A stretch of DNA of 64,000 bases from Akebia trifoliata (GCA_017979445.1 CM030715.1:29423090-29487089), one strand, 5' to 3'. Positions 1 through 12,221 are shown, counted from the stretch's first letter. The notes: generated by a model from the sequence alone, not told the origin. Numbers and translations are program-made.

Positions 1-190
1 TGTGTCCTCTTAATAGATCTTTGTTGAGCTTTCTTGGGTTGTTTTTCTCTTGGATCAAACTCTTTTGGGAGTTTAAAGGTGTACTTCTTGAAGAGTTTGT
101 TTTTAGGTGGGAGTCTATGTCCTCCAATTAGCTTTTTTCTTTTCATTGTATCTTAGGTCAGTCACCTCAATTGCCAACTTTCTTTGCCTT
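1..190. repeat. Dispersed repeat fragment, possible LINE 3' tail
   Basis: This stretch shares recognisable sequence with about 20985-21130, including a common motif GAGTTTGTTTTTAGGTGG and a TCTCAATTGCC-like segment followed by a T-rich tail. Neither copy has an open frame worth calling. The wording resembles the degenerate 3' ends of plant non-LTR elements, but I cannot assign a family. It probably lies in an intron of the quinone oxidoreductase gene that begins outside the window. Confidence 0.35.
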
Positions 191-528
191 TTGAAATAAA
201 TTTATACTAACCAAAAATAAAATACGTCCTTTTAATGTTACAGATCATGCACTTAGAAATAAGAAAATATGTGAACAAAATATTTTCCATGCTACAAAGT
301 AGGTTTTCAGTGATGTCCTACTGACAAAATAAGTTATATTCTGATATTCATATTTATTTTCAAAAAAATTACATCATTTCAGTTTTCCTTTTTAATTTTT
401 CCAATTAAATGCTTGTGATATAATTGAACTGCAGAAGAGGACTCATAGTGCTGACCGCAAATAATTGTGATGCCTTACAAAAGAATGAATTGCTTGCTAT
501 AGATTTTGTGTTGTCACCTAATTTTTTG

Positions 529-964
529 TAAGGTTGGCAATGGGTCAGATAATATCCGCTTACCTGACTCGTCCGATCATGAGTTATTCGGGTATGGGTA
601 CCATTTTTTTAATCCAATTAATAATTCCCGTAAATTTATCTATAATTATTGTATACAATTTTTTTTAGGATGGGATATGGATAAGCGTCCTATCCGATCT
701 GAATATCCATTTATCCGAGTTTAATTCGGTAAATTCACAATAAGATATATGTATAACCAAAAATTAAGGTTTTTCCATTAAAAATTTGGAAATTTGGGTA
801 CAAGTCAGATATGGATATCCTTTAAAAAATTGGATAAATAGTTGTATATAGATATCCTTAGCAAAAGTGGGTACAAAATCAGATAGGGATAACAGGGTAT
901 AGAGTTGGATAAGGATTAAGATATATGCTTCATCCAACCCACACCGGACCCATTGCCAGCCCTA
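529..964. mobile_element. hAT-type MITE with exact 8-bp target duplication
   Basis: A 436-bp non-coding element. Its left terminus is TAAGGTTGGCAATGGGTC and its right terminus is the inverted form GACCCATTGCCAGCCCTA. It is flanked on both sides by the same 8 bp, ATTTTTTG (521-528 and 965-972), which is the target-site size of hAT transposons. The interior repeats motifs such as GGATATGGATA and TATCCGAT and has no transposase. It ends about 75 bp before the acceptor at 1039, so it is an intron insertion. Confidence 0.9.
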
Positions 965-1039
965 ATTTTTTGTTAGTTTGTGTTTTATAATTTATAATAT
1001 GGGTTCTACTTGGAGATGTCTGACAATCTAGTAATGCAG

Positions 1040-2909
1040 GTTGAATCTGGACACACCATCCTTGTCCATGCAGCAGCTGGAGGAGTTGGGTCTCTTTTGT
1101 GCCAATGGGCAAATTCCCTCGGTGCCATTGTCATCGGAACTGTCTCGACTGAAGAGAAGGCTGCTCAAGCCAAGGAGGATGGATGTCACCACGTTATAAT
1201 CTCTAAACAAGAGGATTTTGTGGCCGCCGTCAACAATATAACATCGGGCAAAGGAGTTGATGTTGTCTATGACTCTGTGGGAAAAGATACGTTCCAGGTA
1301 TCAATTAACCTTTCTTCATTATTAAAAGAAACTGGAAACAATCTACATAATAAAACACAATGGCTTTGTCTCAAGATTTATGCCCATAAACAACTTATCT
1401 CTAGGATGATCGTCTTTCCACCCTCCTTTGATATCTTCTTTCTTCTTTCCCTTCCCAAGAATACCCCCATCTTTTTTGTCTTTTCTCTTCTACCCTTTTC
1501 CAAAAATACCCCTACAACTTTCTATATTGCTTTTCTTCTTTTCCCCTTTTCCTACAGCACCCTTCCAAATTTATTTTTTGTCCTCTTTCACCCCCCTAAA
1601 CCCCAAAGAGGGGATGGCACAGGCAAACTCTAGTAAACGAATAAAAAGGAGTAAATTCATTTTCTTATGTTGTAAACTGTAATTATATGTCCACAAACAG
1701 AATTCCATCCCTCATTGTGGACTTGCAATAAGGACCCACACCCTTCGTAAGTTACAAACAATGATCTCAAAAAATTGTTCAAATAGTAAGCTAACCAGTC
1801 CTACTGTAAATAACTGTGTAGGATTTTATGGCTATAATAAACATTTCAATTTCTGTGATGTATCATGTGATACTCCATTTTGCATCTAACCATTGGAGGG
1901 GATTAAAATCCCTTATCGGACCATACATTGTTACGTTCATCGGTTACAAATTTGTGAGGTTAAGAACATACCATTATTTGTGTCTCCATTCTTGATAAAT
2001 GGGTTGTAGGAATAGAAGGGAATAAATCAAGATAATTTACCCATATTCTCTACCATTGCTTAATTCTACCAATACGATGCTGTCATTTGGGTTTAAACTT
2101 CAAAAGCTATCGGTATGCATTCGTGAGCTCATATCATCCAGTGATTGTACTCATCCACTTGTTCTTTCACTGTACAATAATATATGTTTCAGGGCTTAGA
2201 CCCATGGCTCAGTTGGTTTGACACATTGCAAAAAACTTTGAGGTCGTGGATTCAAGTCCAGCTTATCCATCAATGTTTCAATACAATTGGAATGAATTAA
2301 AGGAAATAATACTTGTGGGGCTTAAAAAAATAAAGGATGGTATTAAGGTCCTAGATATGCTACTCCTCTGTACGTGTCCCGAATTCAGGGAAGGAGATAT
2401 ATCTTCTTCTTCTTTTTTTTCATTCTAGTATTTGTATCCATTAGATTTGTTTGGATTGTCCAAAGAAACTTGGAAATTGTTTAGATAAAGTAATTAAAAA
2501 AAAAGTTCTAATTATCCAATAAGATTAGTTATCATCTTTGCTACATTCACAATGTATTTGGTGTCTTACTTGGGAAGTGTTGTTGTAGGGATCGTTGGAT
2601 TGCTTAAAATATCGTGGGCACATGGTGAACTTTGGCCAGTCATCAGGCACACCAGACCCACTTCCGTTGTCTGCCCTTAGTGTGAAATCATTATTCTTAA
2701 CAAGACCTACACTCATGCACTATACAGCAACTCGAGATGAACTACTAAAATGTGCGGGAGAATTGTTTGCTACTGTTGCATCAGGCGTGTTGCGGGTTCG
2801 GGTTAACCACACATACCCTCTATCACAAGCAGCACAAGCTCATGCAGATCTCGAGGCTCGGAAAACCACGGGTTCTGTAGTGCTGATACCCGATGGGGTT
2901 GAACTTTAA
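1040..2909 (+). CDS. NADPH:quinone oxidoreductase-like (zeta-crystallin family) protein, 3' two exons
   Basis: Coding exons are 1040-1297 and 2589-2909 with a phase-0 GT-AG intron between them; TAA ends the frame. Together they give the last 192 residues of a protein whose family is about 325 long, so the N-terminal half lies upstream of the window. The first visible exon opens the Rossmann nucleotide-binding domain, with [15 protein letters not shown] as the NADPH-binding glycine motif and [16 protein letters not shown] further on. The second contains NFGQSSG and ends [12 protein letters not shown], typical of plant quinone oxidoreductase-like members of the medium-chain reductase superfamily, which have no catalytic zinc. 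The family reduces quinones and reactive carbonyls in the cytosol or organelles; the exact substrate is inferred. The acceptor is preceded by ATGCAG. A SINE-like insertion and a T-rich repeat sit in the intron. No lesion is visible in these two exons. Confidence 0.9.
1400..1640 (-). repeat. Degenerate pyrimidine-rich copy of the 'GGGTATTATTGAAAA' repeat family
   Basis: This T/C-rich intron stretch repeats phrases such as CTTTTCCAAAAATACCCC. It reads on the minus strand like the GAGGGGTATTATTGAAAAAG and GACAATAAAGTT phrases found at 10500-11250, 26700-27900 and 36820-37150. The long open frames seen here are composition artefacts. Confidence 0.5.
2191..2430 (+). mobile_element. tRNA-derived SINE-like element
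   Basis: The 5' part looks like an RNA polymerase III promoter: a box-A-like TGGCTCAGTTGG near 2210 and a box-B-like GATTCAAGTCC about 30 bp later. An unrelated body and a T-rich tail follow. That order fits plant tRNA-derived SINEs. I did not find convincing flanking direct repeats, so the ends are approximate. It lies in the last intron of the quinone oxidoreductase gene. Confidence 0.5.
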
Positions 2910-2934
2910 GTGTTACTAAGCTGTAAATATGGAG

Positions 2935-2940
2935 AATAAA
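2935..2940 (+). terminator. AATAAA poly(A) signal of the quinone oxidoreductase gene
   Basis: A canonical AATAAA lies 26 bp after the TAA stop, placed as expected for the 3' UTR of the upstream gene. Confidence 0.5.
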
Positions 2941-2999
2941 TTGAGTCTTATATTTGTCTCCCAGTTAGTGTGTGAAGGTTATTTGTGAACAACATTTCC

Positions 3000-3340
3000 T
3001 TTTGTCTCTTTGGCTTGGACAGGATCAGGTTGATCTTGAACCGATCCAATATGATTTAGATTGGATCGGATCGGGTCCATATCATGGGTACTTATTATGG
3101 ATATGAATCATTTATTTAATAGAATATGTAATATTTTATATACTTTCCTCTATGTTATCGGATTGTCCCTATCACACTTGGGTGGAATGGTCGATCCAAA
3201 ACTGATCCGATATTGAAATTGGAATCTTTTTGGATCCAATCTATATAATGGGTTGTTATTGGATCCCAAAATCTCAAGTTATTAGATTGATTTGGATCAG
3301 ATTATGAGTTTGATGAGATCGATTTTTAAAATGAATTTTG
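3000..3340. repeat. GATCC/GGATC-rich degenerate repeat
   Basis: The stretch repeats GGATCGGATCGGG, GATCCAAT and TTGGATC motifs on both strands, in the style of the hAT-like elements at 31897-32435 and 56720-57150. Ends are not resolvable. Confidence 0.35.
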
Positions 3341-3842
3341 TGTGATAGGAGAAAATTTGTGGGAGTATGAGAAAAATTATGGTGCAATTGTTTCCAAAAG
3401 TTTGTGGGTTAAGCCTATACAAAAGAAAGAAGTGCCCCATAAATTATTTGGAAATATTTTATTTATTTTAATATAAATTTCAGAAATAGTGGTTGTCTGG
3501 GAAATAAAAAAATTCTTAAACAAAACGCATTATGAATCTTGTTACTTGAGAGTCATGGGCAATTGTACCCCTCTACGTTTTGGTGAACCCTGTATTTTCA
3601 AACTGATAACAGACCCTATGCCTAAGTCTTCATGTGATACTAATGAAAAATGACCTAAATGTCCTTATCTGAAACCTCTACTAAAACAAGAGAGTTGAGA
3701 CTTTATTATAGAGTCGATCATCTTCAACCTCTTTGGTAACATTTTTTTTTTAACCCGATTATGTCTCTGAATTTGAAACCTCGAGAACAAAATAGGATGT
3801 CTAGAGAAGTAGAAGATAGTAGATTTTTGGATGAATAAAGAT

Positions 3843-3975
3843 TTGCTGATGCCCCTCTCTAACCTATGGCTCCATCACAAAATCATAGATCATTAGCCTT
3901 GGGATACACACAATCATAAATCCCAAGGCAAATTGATCTATGGTTCTGTGATGGGAGCTTCATATTATCAAAGAC
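3843..3975. mobile_element. Foldback MITE, ATAGAT/CTCGAGATACAC core family
   Basis: The copy is a near-palindrome. The inner core AATCATAGATCATTAGCC / GATCTATGGTTCTG folds back around a CCTTGGGATACAC / TCCCAAGG stem, with outer arms CCATCACA / TGTGATGGG. The same core recurs at about ten other places in the window with different outer arms. No coding capacity. Confidence 0.65.
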
Positions 3976-4600
3976 TCCTTTTGGATAGCAAAAATATAGG
4001 ATTTTCTATGAGGATTGAAGATAAGATTTTGAGAGGAAAATCAATGATATTTAGCTAAAGATTGAAAATGAGGACATTTAAGCCATTTTTATTGATCTTC
4101 CAATCTAGACCAAGGTCAAGGGATATGTTATTGGTTCAAAAAATGCAGGGTATCTCAAAATCCCCCTAATAATAATTTTTGAGAAAAAGGAAAATAAATG
4201 TTCTCTTGAGTTTCTATTGTCTAAAAAACTGATCTCTAGGAAATATGGGTTTTGTCCATTTATCTCAACGGTCTGTTTAATAGAGAAACTCCAACCTCGT
4301 TTGAGAGTTAGAAAAGCCCAAAATTAATTGCTGCTTTTTTACCTCTTCTAATGTTCCAAAATTAGTTTACCACTTATTTCTGAAAGGAGTGGGTATATTC
4401 GTAATTTAGGCTAAGATTAACGGCAAAAACACGTGAGAGGAACACAGCGTGGGGGTATATTAATAATTTCACAATTTCAGCTTCGTCCATCTGCGAGGAC
4501 ACGTGACTGGTCGATCACGTATGATTTCCCTTCACTTCTCTCACACATGCACACCCGCACGCACGTGGAAGGAAGATTCGACTGCTCTACTTAAACCGCT
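3976..4600. other. Intergenic stretch with promoter-side G-boxes
   Basis: No gene is visible. The first part contains degenerate foldback sequence related to about 28400-28600. The last 200 bp is the probable promoter of the downstream DYAD gene. Confidence 0.4.
4430..4505 (+). promoter_or_regulatory. Two CACGTG G-boxes upstream of the DYAD gene
   Basis: Perfect CACGTG hexamers occur at 4430-4435 and 4500-4505, 60-70 bp apart and roughly 150-200 bp before the likely transcribed leader. G-boxes bind bHLH and bZIP factors. Whether they act here is inference from position only. Confidence 0.4.
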
Positions 4601-5772
4601 CCCTCTCATGCTCTCACTCTACTGTCCTCCCAATTTCCTCCCAAAGATCAAAATTTTCACTCCAATTTTACTCTCATTCCTCATTTTTTCTTCTTTAGAG
4701 ATCTGAGGAGTTAGAGAACTTCGATCGATCCGTCCTGGTTTTTTAGTCTGTTAGAGAAAGGTATAATCTTTATATTCTCATTTCTTGCATTTTCTCCATC
4801 TAATCTTGCAAAGATGTCTGGAAATTCTCTTTACGATTTTGATTTTCGTAGTCATGTCTACCGATCAAGCTCACAGATCGTTCTTTTTTCAGTTTTGATT
4901 CTCAGTTTTCTGGAATGTTGATCTAATGGATCTTTCTGGCTTTTTTTCTTTTTTTTTGAAAATATGTCAAGTTTAGGGTTTTGAAATTCGAACAACTCAA
5001 ACTACTTCAAATTTTAAGTAGAAGACGTTGATCGATCTTTAAAGTCTTCAGATTGAGACTGTTTTGCTTCTTCGTTCTGGAAATCCAATTAATTTTAGGA
5101 TTTTGAATGATTTCAAGCGATTATCAGAAGATTTAATGTAAGTAGCAGGCTCAGATTCATCAGTCTCAATCTGTTTGCTCAGTTTTCTGATTCATAAGTT
5201 TCTGATCTTTATCTGTGAAAATCTGATGATTTTTCAAACGTTGTAACCTTTTTTTTTCTTTTTCTGAATCAGATCCGAAAACAGTTTCAGAAATCGATCT
5301 TTAGTTTCTTTCTTTGTTTAAATCTTTCAGAGACTTTGCTCTTTCCTTCATAATGCAAAATGTCGCTTCTTGATCTTTAATTTCTAACTTTCTTCATTTT
5401 ATTTTAGCTTGATTTTGATCAGATCGATTGAAACTGTGTTTATCTTCAAGTCCTTATCTTTTATTTCCTATCTGTTCTTTTATTTTTCCCCAAATTTTAC
5501 ATCAATTTTCGATTTTTATATCGATATTTCTATTTATAGTGATTTCAAACTTTTATCAAAATTTTCTGCTCGCATGTCGATACCTAAAACTGTCGATCTC
5601 ACCTTTTTCTACGATCTTCATGCCTTTTTTGATCCACAAAATCATTTGTCTTGTTCTAATATTTTGATCAGAAACTGCTTTATGTGTACTAATTATTACT
5701 TTGTTACACGGTTTCACCTGCAATCAAACAGCTTGAAGCTAATAATCTCTTCTTTTCTCGGTGTAAGTGTAG
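4600..5772 (+). other. Non-coding leader exon and ~1.0-kb leader intron of DYAD
   Basis: A pyrimidine-rich leader ends in GAGAAAG at 4760, followed by a GTATAA donor at 4761. The next good acceptor, after a TTCTTTTCTCGG tract, is the AG at 5771-5772, eleven bases before the ATG. The 1012-bp T-rich intron has no real coding content. Leader introns of this kind often raise expression in plants; that role is inferred. Confidence 0.55.
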
Positions 5773-5782
5773 ATTCCAAACC

Positions 5783-8700
5783 ATGGAAACAAATCTCCAT
5801 AGACAAGAAAATGCCACCGAACAAGACAGCACTGTAATCTCTCTCTCTCTCTCTCTTGCAGAAAAAATAGAAAATCTCCCTTTTACTTTAGTTTCAGACA
5901 TCTATCTTAAACTTAGGAGCACTAAATGCAATGACGGACACGTGTCTTGAAGTCGTTTCTTGACCTCTAATTAGGGATAAAATTAAAGCAGCTTAGTTAT
6001 TAAAATGGATTAATGGAGGTTAATCTATAATTATTAGTTAATTAATGGACAAAAAAACAGGTTCACAATGTCGTTATCGAATAATATTCTCTCAGTTAGA
6101 GAAAAAGTGGCTAAAAGAGGGACGTTTCTGACGACTGATAGTGGTGTTCCTTCTTTCACTTTTTGCAGACCATCGAGTACTTGAAAAGGCAGGACTCCTC
6201 CCCCATCGACGATGCACAAAGGCCTTCTTTGGCCAAACATTTACTGTCCAATTCAGTTGGTAGCCCTGCCTGGAACGGTAACAAAACAAGAAAATCTTCC
6301 TATTACTCTCTCTTATTTTCATTCCAGATATAACCCTAATCTTTAACCTAATCGACAAGTATACCCCCTTTATCTGATATTCAATTTTTATTTTTTTTCA
6401 AAAGAAATTTCAGGATCAAGGAATATAGAGGTGGGTTGTCTTTATGAAATCGATCACAAAAAACTACCTCCAAAATACCCGATACAACTGAAAGCAATTC
6501 GTATAGTCATGGTAAGATTTCATAACAAAAAACTTTCTTAAATTCTTTCTTCTTTGTTTTTTTGATTTTTTTTCTTCTTCTCTATTAATGACGTTTGATA
6601 CCATTTCGAGGTGTTTATAGGTGAACGAGAAAACTGATCTCAACGTATCAGTCAGGTTCCCAAGTACATTTTCTCTTCGTACATGCTTCGACGGGAAATC
6701 TCGAGATGAAACAGGTCAAAGTCGTGCAAGGAAAATGTACCCAGAACTAGACGAACAGTTCGTGATGCGAACTAATCTTGCAAGAGAAATACTTGTTCGG
6801 CGAATTTCATCTATCGAATTCTCCAAACAGAAACACATGCCAAGCTTTTGGTTGGAACCCTCGAAGGACTCAGAAATCTCTAATTCAGTGACCAAAAAGA
6901 ATTCGAGGGATGATACATTGGTTAAGGGTATTTGTTTGTCCGCTCTAAAAAGCGAAGGATTGGTTAATTGGGGGGTGCGAAGGAGGGTAGCATTCATGGG
7001 ACGACACAATGAGAAGACCACGCGAGTACCGTCGTCCTCAAGCTTAATCAAAGAAGAAGAAGAAGAAGAAGAAGAGGTTCCGAAGACTGAAGCAAAAACT
7101 AAGGAAGAAACGAAGAAGAAAACTAAAAAAAGAAATCGTGAGAGTTCGACCAGAAATACAAAGGCGAAAGCAGCTAAACATGTGAAGGTGAAATCTAACA
7201 GCAGCAACATCAACCATAATAACAAACCCAAACTGAATCTCTCTTACGAAAGATGGTCCAAAGAGAGGTGAGGTTTTTGGTTTTTTTTTTTTTTAATCCC
7301 TAGAAGAAAATTACTGATCTTTAGGATCTTTTTGATGGAGAAGATCAATCATAGTTGGTTAATTGTTATAAACTTAGTTACTAAAACAGTAATTTTATGC
7401 TAATTGTGAAGGTATAATTCTGCGGAGTTGAAGATGTTTGAAATAATGAAGGAAAAAGGGGCGGTGTTTGGGAGGCCAATTCTAAGGCTAGCATTGAGAA
7501 TGGAAGCTAGAAAGCATATAGGGGACACTGGACTTCTAGACCATCTTCTGAAGCACATGGCTGGGAAGGTGGTGCCTAATGGGGAAGAGAGGTTTCGTCG
7601 AAGGCACAACGCAGAAGGAGCCATGGAGTATTGGCTGGAGAATGCAGACCTAGTTAACATCAGGAGAGATGCTGGGGTCAAGGACCCGTACTGGACCCCA
7701 CCACCAGGTTGGAAACCTGGAGATAGCCCTTCTCAAGATCCCACTTGTGCTAGTGAGCTAAAACTTCTCAAAGAAGAGATGACCAACATTAAGAGGTGAA
7801 CTTTTCGTAATTTTATACCTTTTTCATGGGATTGGTTAAATTTACTACCTACTAAATTTCATTACTATTTTTTGTGGGTATTTTTTATTGGAAAAATTCA
7901 TAGGAAAATGGAGTTTGAAGGTGTATTTAATGCATCTCAATGAATGACCTTAGGGCACATGTTAATAAGACCGCTAATGATAAACGGTCTTAGGCACGTG
8001 GCATACTCAATGAATTATCTGACCTGACAGGTTCAAATACCGTAGATCTGCTTTCTTCGTGATACAAAGTAACGATTCCCCATAAACAGATGCGGTTTTG
8101 TACCTAAGAACAAACCATCTACGGTTTCCGAGACTCTCATAGCAGACAATTGAGTATGCCACGTGCCTAAGTATATCTACTTTAACAAAACCCTTATTTT
8201 TGAGTTTAAAAAATAAATAAAAAATATCTTTACGTTGCAGAGATGTGCAGGAATTGTTATTGAAAAGGAAGAATGGGTGTGAAGAAGGTAATATTATGAC
8301 TACAACGAAGTCTTGTAGCAATGATTCCAGGCTAGAAAACGATACTACAGTGGCTATATTGCAAGCAATGTATGAGAACTTACTGAAGAAAAAAGCAGAG
8401 ATGGAGAAACAGCTCGTTGAGTTTTCAAACTCGTTGAACGAGATGCAGGTATTGATTTGAACAATACTTCAACAAAATAATTAAATTTTTTATAATAATA
8501 AAAAAAAAACTCCTATATTTTATGACTTTTCAGTACAAAAATGTCTTTAAGTATCTTCGTGGTTAAGAAAAGTCAAACTAACGGCTGAGATGGACGATGT
8601 TCTCTATTTATACCCATATATCAGAGCTTTTGTTGCACCCTAAAATATTACTAAAATATAAATTAAGAATATATTATTAACAGTATATTATGGACACACT

Positions 8701-9688
8701 GATAGATATTATATAATCATTCTAGTGCTACGTGGGAATTAGTGATAATGAGCTTTATATAATGATACGTGTGCTCAAACCTTTTTGTTGCATGTGATGA
8801 TGGTGGGTTCAAAGACTCGGATAAATTTGCTAACATCAACGGCTGAACAAAGTGCAAAGTCATCATCAACAATAGTAGAAGCACGAGCAGATGATAATGA
8901 TGGTAAGGATAATAGAGAGAAGAAAATAGAGAGTGAAGTGGAGAAGAAAGAGAAAGAAGAAGCAGAAGCAGAAGCAGCAGCAGAAAAAGCAGCTAAACGA
9001 CAGAGATTGAAGAGTGGGTTCAGAATCTGCAAACCACAGGGCACGTTTTTGTGGCCCAACATGTGTGGCAGCGCCGGAAGCAGCAACATATTGTCCCCTC
9101 AAGTGGCGGTTCAGGTTGAAGATGTCGTTGTGGTCCCCACACCTCCTTCCGTCTCTTCCGCCACGTCATCTTTACACAATCTCCTTATGCCACGTCAGCC
9201 ATCCTCCCCTGTTAAACCATTGGCTGATAGACAACGTCCTACCGTTAACTTTACCACATCCAGCGAGGTGGAGGACAACAACAACGTCAACATCAGGAGT
9301 TCATCCTCCCTCCACCACCATCTCAACCTCAACCTGAACGAGGTTAACAATAATAACAACTTGCAAGGATTTTGTGGGACCCCTTCTTCGTCTCCTTCCT
9401 CCCTCGCTCATCGCCAACGTACTCTACTCTCAACTGTAAGCGATAGAGATAGTGCGAGAAAAATCTGTAACTGTTTCGTCACTTTTTTTTTTTATAGATT
9501 AATTTACCAAAATACCCATAATATTTTATCTTATTTTATTTTTATCTCTTTAACAGGTGGCAGTTGGTGGTAGCACGACGACAGCAACAGCAGTGACGTA
9601 CAAGAGGAAGCAGCATCAGGAAGTGGAGGGACAAGACACGTATGGTGCGAGGACGTGGCTGGCTCTGGCTACCCCAAGCCCTCGATAA
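5783..9688 (+). CDS. DYAD: DYAD / SWITCH1 / AMEIOTIC1-type meiotic protein
   Basis: Eight exons join in phase: 5783-5833, 6169-6277, 6414-6511, 6621-7267, 7412-7795, 8241-8448, 8815-9435, 9557-9688. The product is 749 residues; every intron is GT-AG. The N-terminal half carries GCLYEIDHKKLPPKYPIQLK (about 59-78) and VRFPSTFSL, characteristic of the plant AM1/SWI1 family. A lysine/glutamate-rich linker has an eight-Glu run near 231. The conserved block KMFEIMKEKGAVFGRP through AMEYWLENADL (about 309-385) follows. Two coiled-coil stretches (about 419-441 and 468-499) come next, then a basic nuclear-signal-like KAAKRQRLK and RICKPQGTFLWPNM near 560-580. Family members are nuclear, needed for the switch from mitosis to meiosis and for sister-chromatid cohesion. 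The ATG follows the leader intron and sits in CCATGG. The acceptor at 8814 is the least certain junction. Confidence 0.92.
7990..8170. mobile_element. MITE with perfect 22-bp terminal inverted repeats in DYAD intron 5
   Basis: The outer arms (7990-8011 and 8149-8170) are a perfect 22-bp inverted repeat starting TTAGGCACGTGGCATACTCA. A second inner pair, TACCGTAGAT / ATCTACGGTT, lies near 8038 and 8117. The 181-bp unit is non-coding and lies in the intron 7796-8240. Each arm contains CACGTG. Target-site duplication was not clear. Confidence 0.75.
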
Positions 9689-10489
9689 TTTTCTAATTCG
9701 TAAATCATTGTTAGTTTATATGAGTAGTAGTGGTGGTAACTTTTAAGGGGAAGAGAGTAGAAAAGTTCCATAATGTGCAAGGAAATTAGTAATCGGTTTT
9801 GCTTTTTCACAGGTAGAGAGAGGCTATTCTGGGAGTTATGACCTCTTCGATAGGTGACTATTTCCTTTGGTTTATATTTGTGTATGTAGAAAGGAAAAAT
9901 ACTTCTAATCAAGTCTTTTACGCTGATTTTTTTTTCCTAAGTTTGAAAATCTGGGCCCAATGTAGTATGATCATCCTTGGGATATGGAGGAACATCCAAG
10001 GTCTGGGCAATACTGCCCAAGCCAAAAAAAGGCAAGGAAAGAAATGGGTTCAAATGAAATGAAAATATAGAGATTGTATTGCCAACCCAACTTTTACTAA
10101 TAACACACCAATTCAGATGTAAATTAAATTTAACACTAATGCTGGGTGGCATTGGATTTGCTGCTATTTCACATTTATGATGTCGAGGTGTGCACATAAG
10201 TAGATGTGTTTCTTCATGATATGAGTAAAGAGATTTAATGGTTTTGTGTGCACCCCCACATCAGAAATGTGAAATTCCAGTAAATCCCAATGTCACCCCA
10301 GCACGACTCTAAATTTAAAGATATTTAAAATTAAAAAAATTTGCTCCCCACACACTTATTATGGAAAACAAGAACCTCAACATTGGGTTGAGGCTATCCA
10401 TCAAACAAATGTTAGGATTCCCAAGAAAAATCCCTATATATATATACATATATCCTACAGTTCTCGAGTGCCTACGGCATACACATCCT

Positions 10490-11250
10490 CTTTGTGATTA
10501 ATGGGGTAAAATAGAAAAATAATAAAACTTAAGAGGTATTATTAATAATCTTTGAGGTTAAGATGGTAAATGAAAAAAATAAAATAATTGAAGAGGTATT
10601 ATTAAGAAAGGAGAAGATGAGGAAAGATAATAAAATAGGCTAAAGGAATAAAAGAAGAAAGATAATAAAGTTATAGGGGTATTATTGAAAATGAATAAAA
10701 GAGAAAAGACAATAAAAGCAAAAGTGTAATTCTTGCAAAAGGATGAGAGAAAAGGAATAAAGTTAAAATTATTTTTCAAGATACATTCATTATTGAATCT
10801 AAGATACTCTTTATGGGGGATAAACTATAGGAAAAGACAACTAGTGTGGTTTATTTTATAGATATACTAGAGATTGCCCGGACATCCTCTTTGAGATTAA
10901 TTGGGGGTAAAATAGTAAAAAAATAAAGTTAGACGAGTATTATTGCAAAAGAGGGAAAAGAGGAATGACAATAACCTAATGTGCACCTTGTAAGGATTGT
11001 AGATTTTTTCGCTCAAGATACACAACTGCACATCCCCATAAAACATGTGCAATAATGTATCCCAAGGGAAAAAATCTACAGTTTTCACCTACCACATTAG
11101 TAAGTTTTTGAGTTATCCTGTTAGGTTGAGTTACAAAATCAACACTCATAAATTTAGAGAAATATTATTAAAAAAGAGAGAGAAAGAAGTACAATAAAGT
11201 TGGAGTGTTCTTGGAAAAGGATCGAAGTGAAAAGGTAAAAAAGTTGGAAT
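10490..11250 (+). repeat. Clustered 'TCCTCTTTGnGATTAA...GGGTATTATTGAAAA' repeat
   Basis: Two successive units start with CATCCTCTTTG(T/A)GATTAAT and GGGGTAAAATAG, then repeat AGAGGTATTATT and AAAGACAATAAAG. The same order of phrases appears at 27300-27900 and 36820-37150, so this is a dispersed family, not a local oddity. It carries no coding frame. I do not recognise the family. Confidence 0.5.
10975..11100. mobile_element. Foldback MITE of the ATAGAT-core family
   Basis: Arms AATGTGCACCTTGTAAGGATTGTAGATTT and the inverted AAATCTACAGTTTTCACCTACCACATT (given in parts) surround CTCAAGATACACAACTGCACA and its inverse. The core matches the other copies; the outer arms do not. Confidence 0.55.
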
Positions 11251-11281
11251 TGTATTCTTAGAAGAACAGTGAATTTCTGAC

Positions 11282-11420
11282 TCCCCCCTCTACTCTCTCA
11301 ACGTGGCATGTGATAGAATCATAGATTTTATTTTCTCAAGATGCACATCTACACATCCCTATAAATATTAGTCGTTGTGTATCTCGAGGAAGACATTTAC
11401 AAAAGTAGAGTGGGAGTTAG
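11282..11420. mobile_element. Foldback MITE of the ATAGAT-core family, degraded
   Basis: GAATCATAGATTTTATTTTC with CTCAAGATGCACATCTACAC forms one half; the other half has GTTGTGTATCTCGAGGAAGA. The arms are more diverged than in sibling copies. Confidence 0.45.
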
Positions 11421-12221
11421 AAAATCACTACTCATCTTAGAAAGTGATAGATGAGGAAAGAAAATAAAGTAAAAAAACAAATTTCCTCGATATTTGTAAT
11501 GAGATTAAATCTCAACCCCTCTTTATGTAAGGGATGAAAGAGAGGGTCCACCATTATATTATAAAGATATATATGAGTCAAGTTTTGTGATTCAAGAAAT
11601 ATAACTTTTAAACAATTCCAACTGTGTAAGCACAATATCCAATTGTTTGGATTTTCTGCATATCTCAATAATACAAATCTTTTTTTTAATAAGTTCTCAA
11701 TAATACATTAACCCAATGACATTTGTTTTGAGTATAAATTCCATATATATGGCCATGATCACCATGATCATGTGTTATTTCTTGAGTCAGTGAAACCCAA
11801 TCTCATACATATGGGTCAGCTATCGATGACTCTAGAACTAACACAAGATCTATACATCATAAACAAAAGAATCCAACATTTGAGAATTATGCTTGAGATA
11901 AGTACCACAGGGATGTGTATTATCATGATATGCATAAAATTCAAACCGTTGGATATTTGGCTCACACGGTCAAGATTGTGTATTATTTTTCTTGTCATAT
12001 TTCGTCACGGTTCACGGGTGGTTATATCATCTTGTATTAAAATTTGAGTAAACTTTTCTCAAGTCAAGATAGTTGGGAAGATTTATAATTATATGTATTC
12101 TGAAGCAAATAATCTATGATTCCGTGACAGGGGCGTGTGTCAAAAAGTGGGAGTCACAAAATCATTACACTTAAATAAAAGATGGAAGATGCTTTATTTG
12201 GATTCTCTACGTGAGTCATGA

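Noticed and set aside
5409..5837. 142-codon open frame in front of DYAD
   Set aside because: It lies in the T-rich leader intron, is Phe/Ser/Ile-rich, and overlaps the real first coding exon in another frame.
6716..7231. 171-codon minus-strand frame opposite DYAD exon 4
   Set aside because: It is the shadow of the plus-strand coding exon; the plus strand has family motifs and proper splice sites.
9014..9337. Plus-strand frame overlapping DYAD exon 7
   Set aside because: A shifted-frame shadow of the DYAD coding sequence, with no family resemblance.
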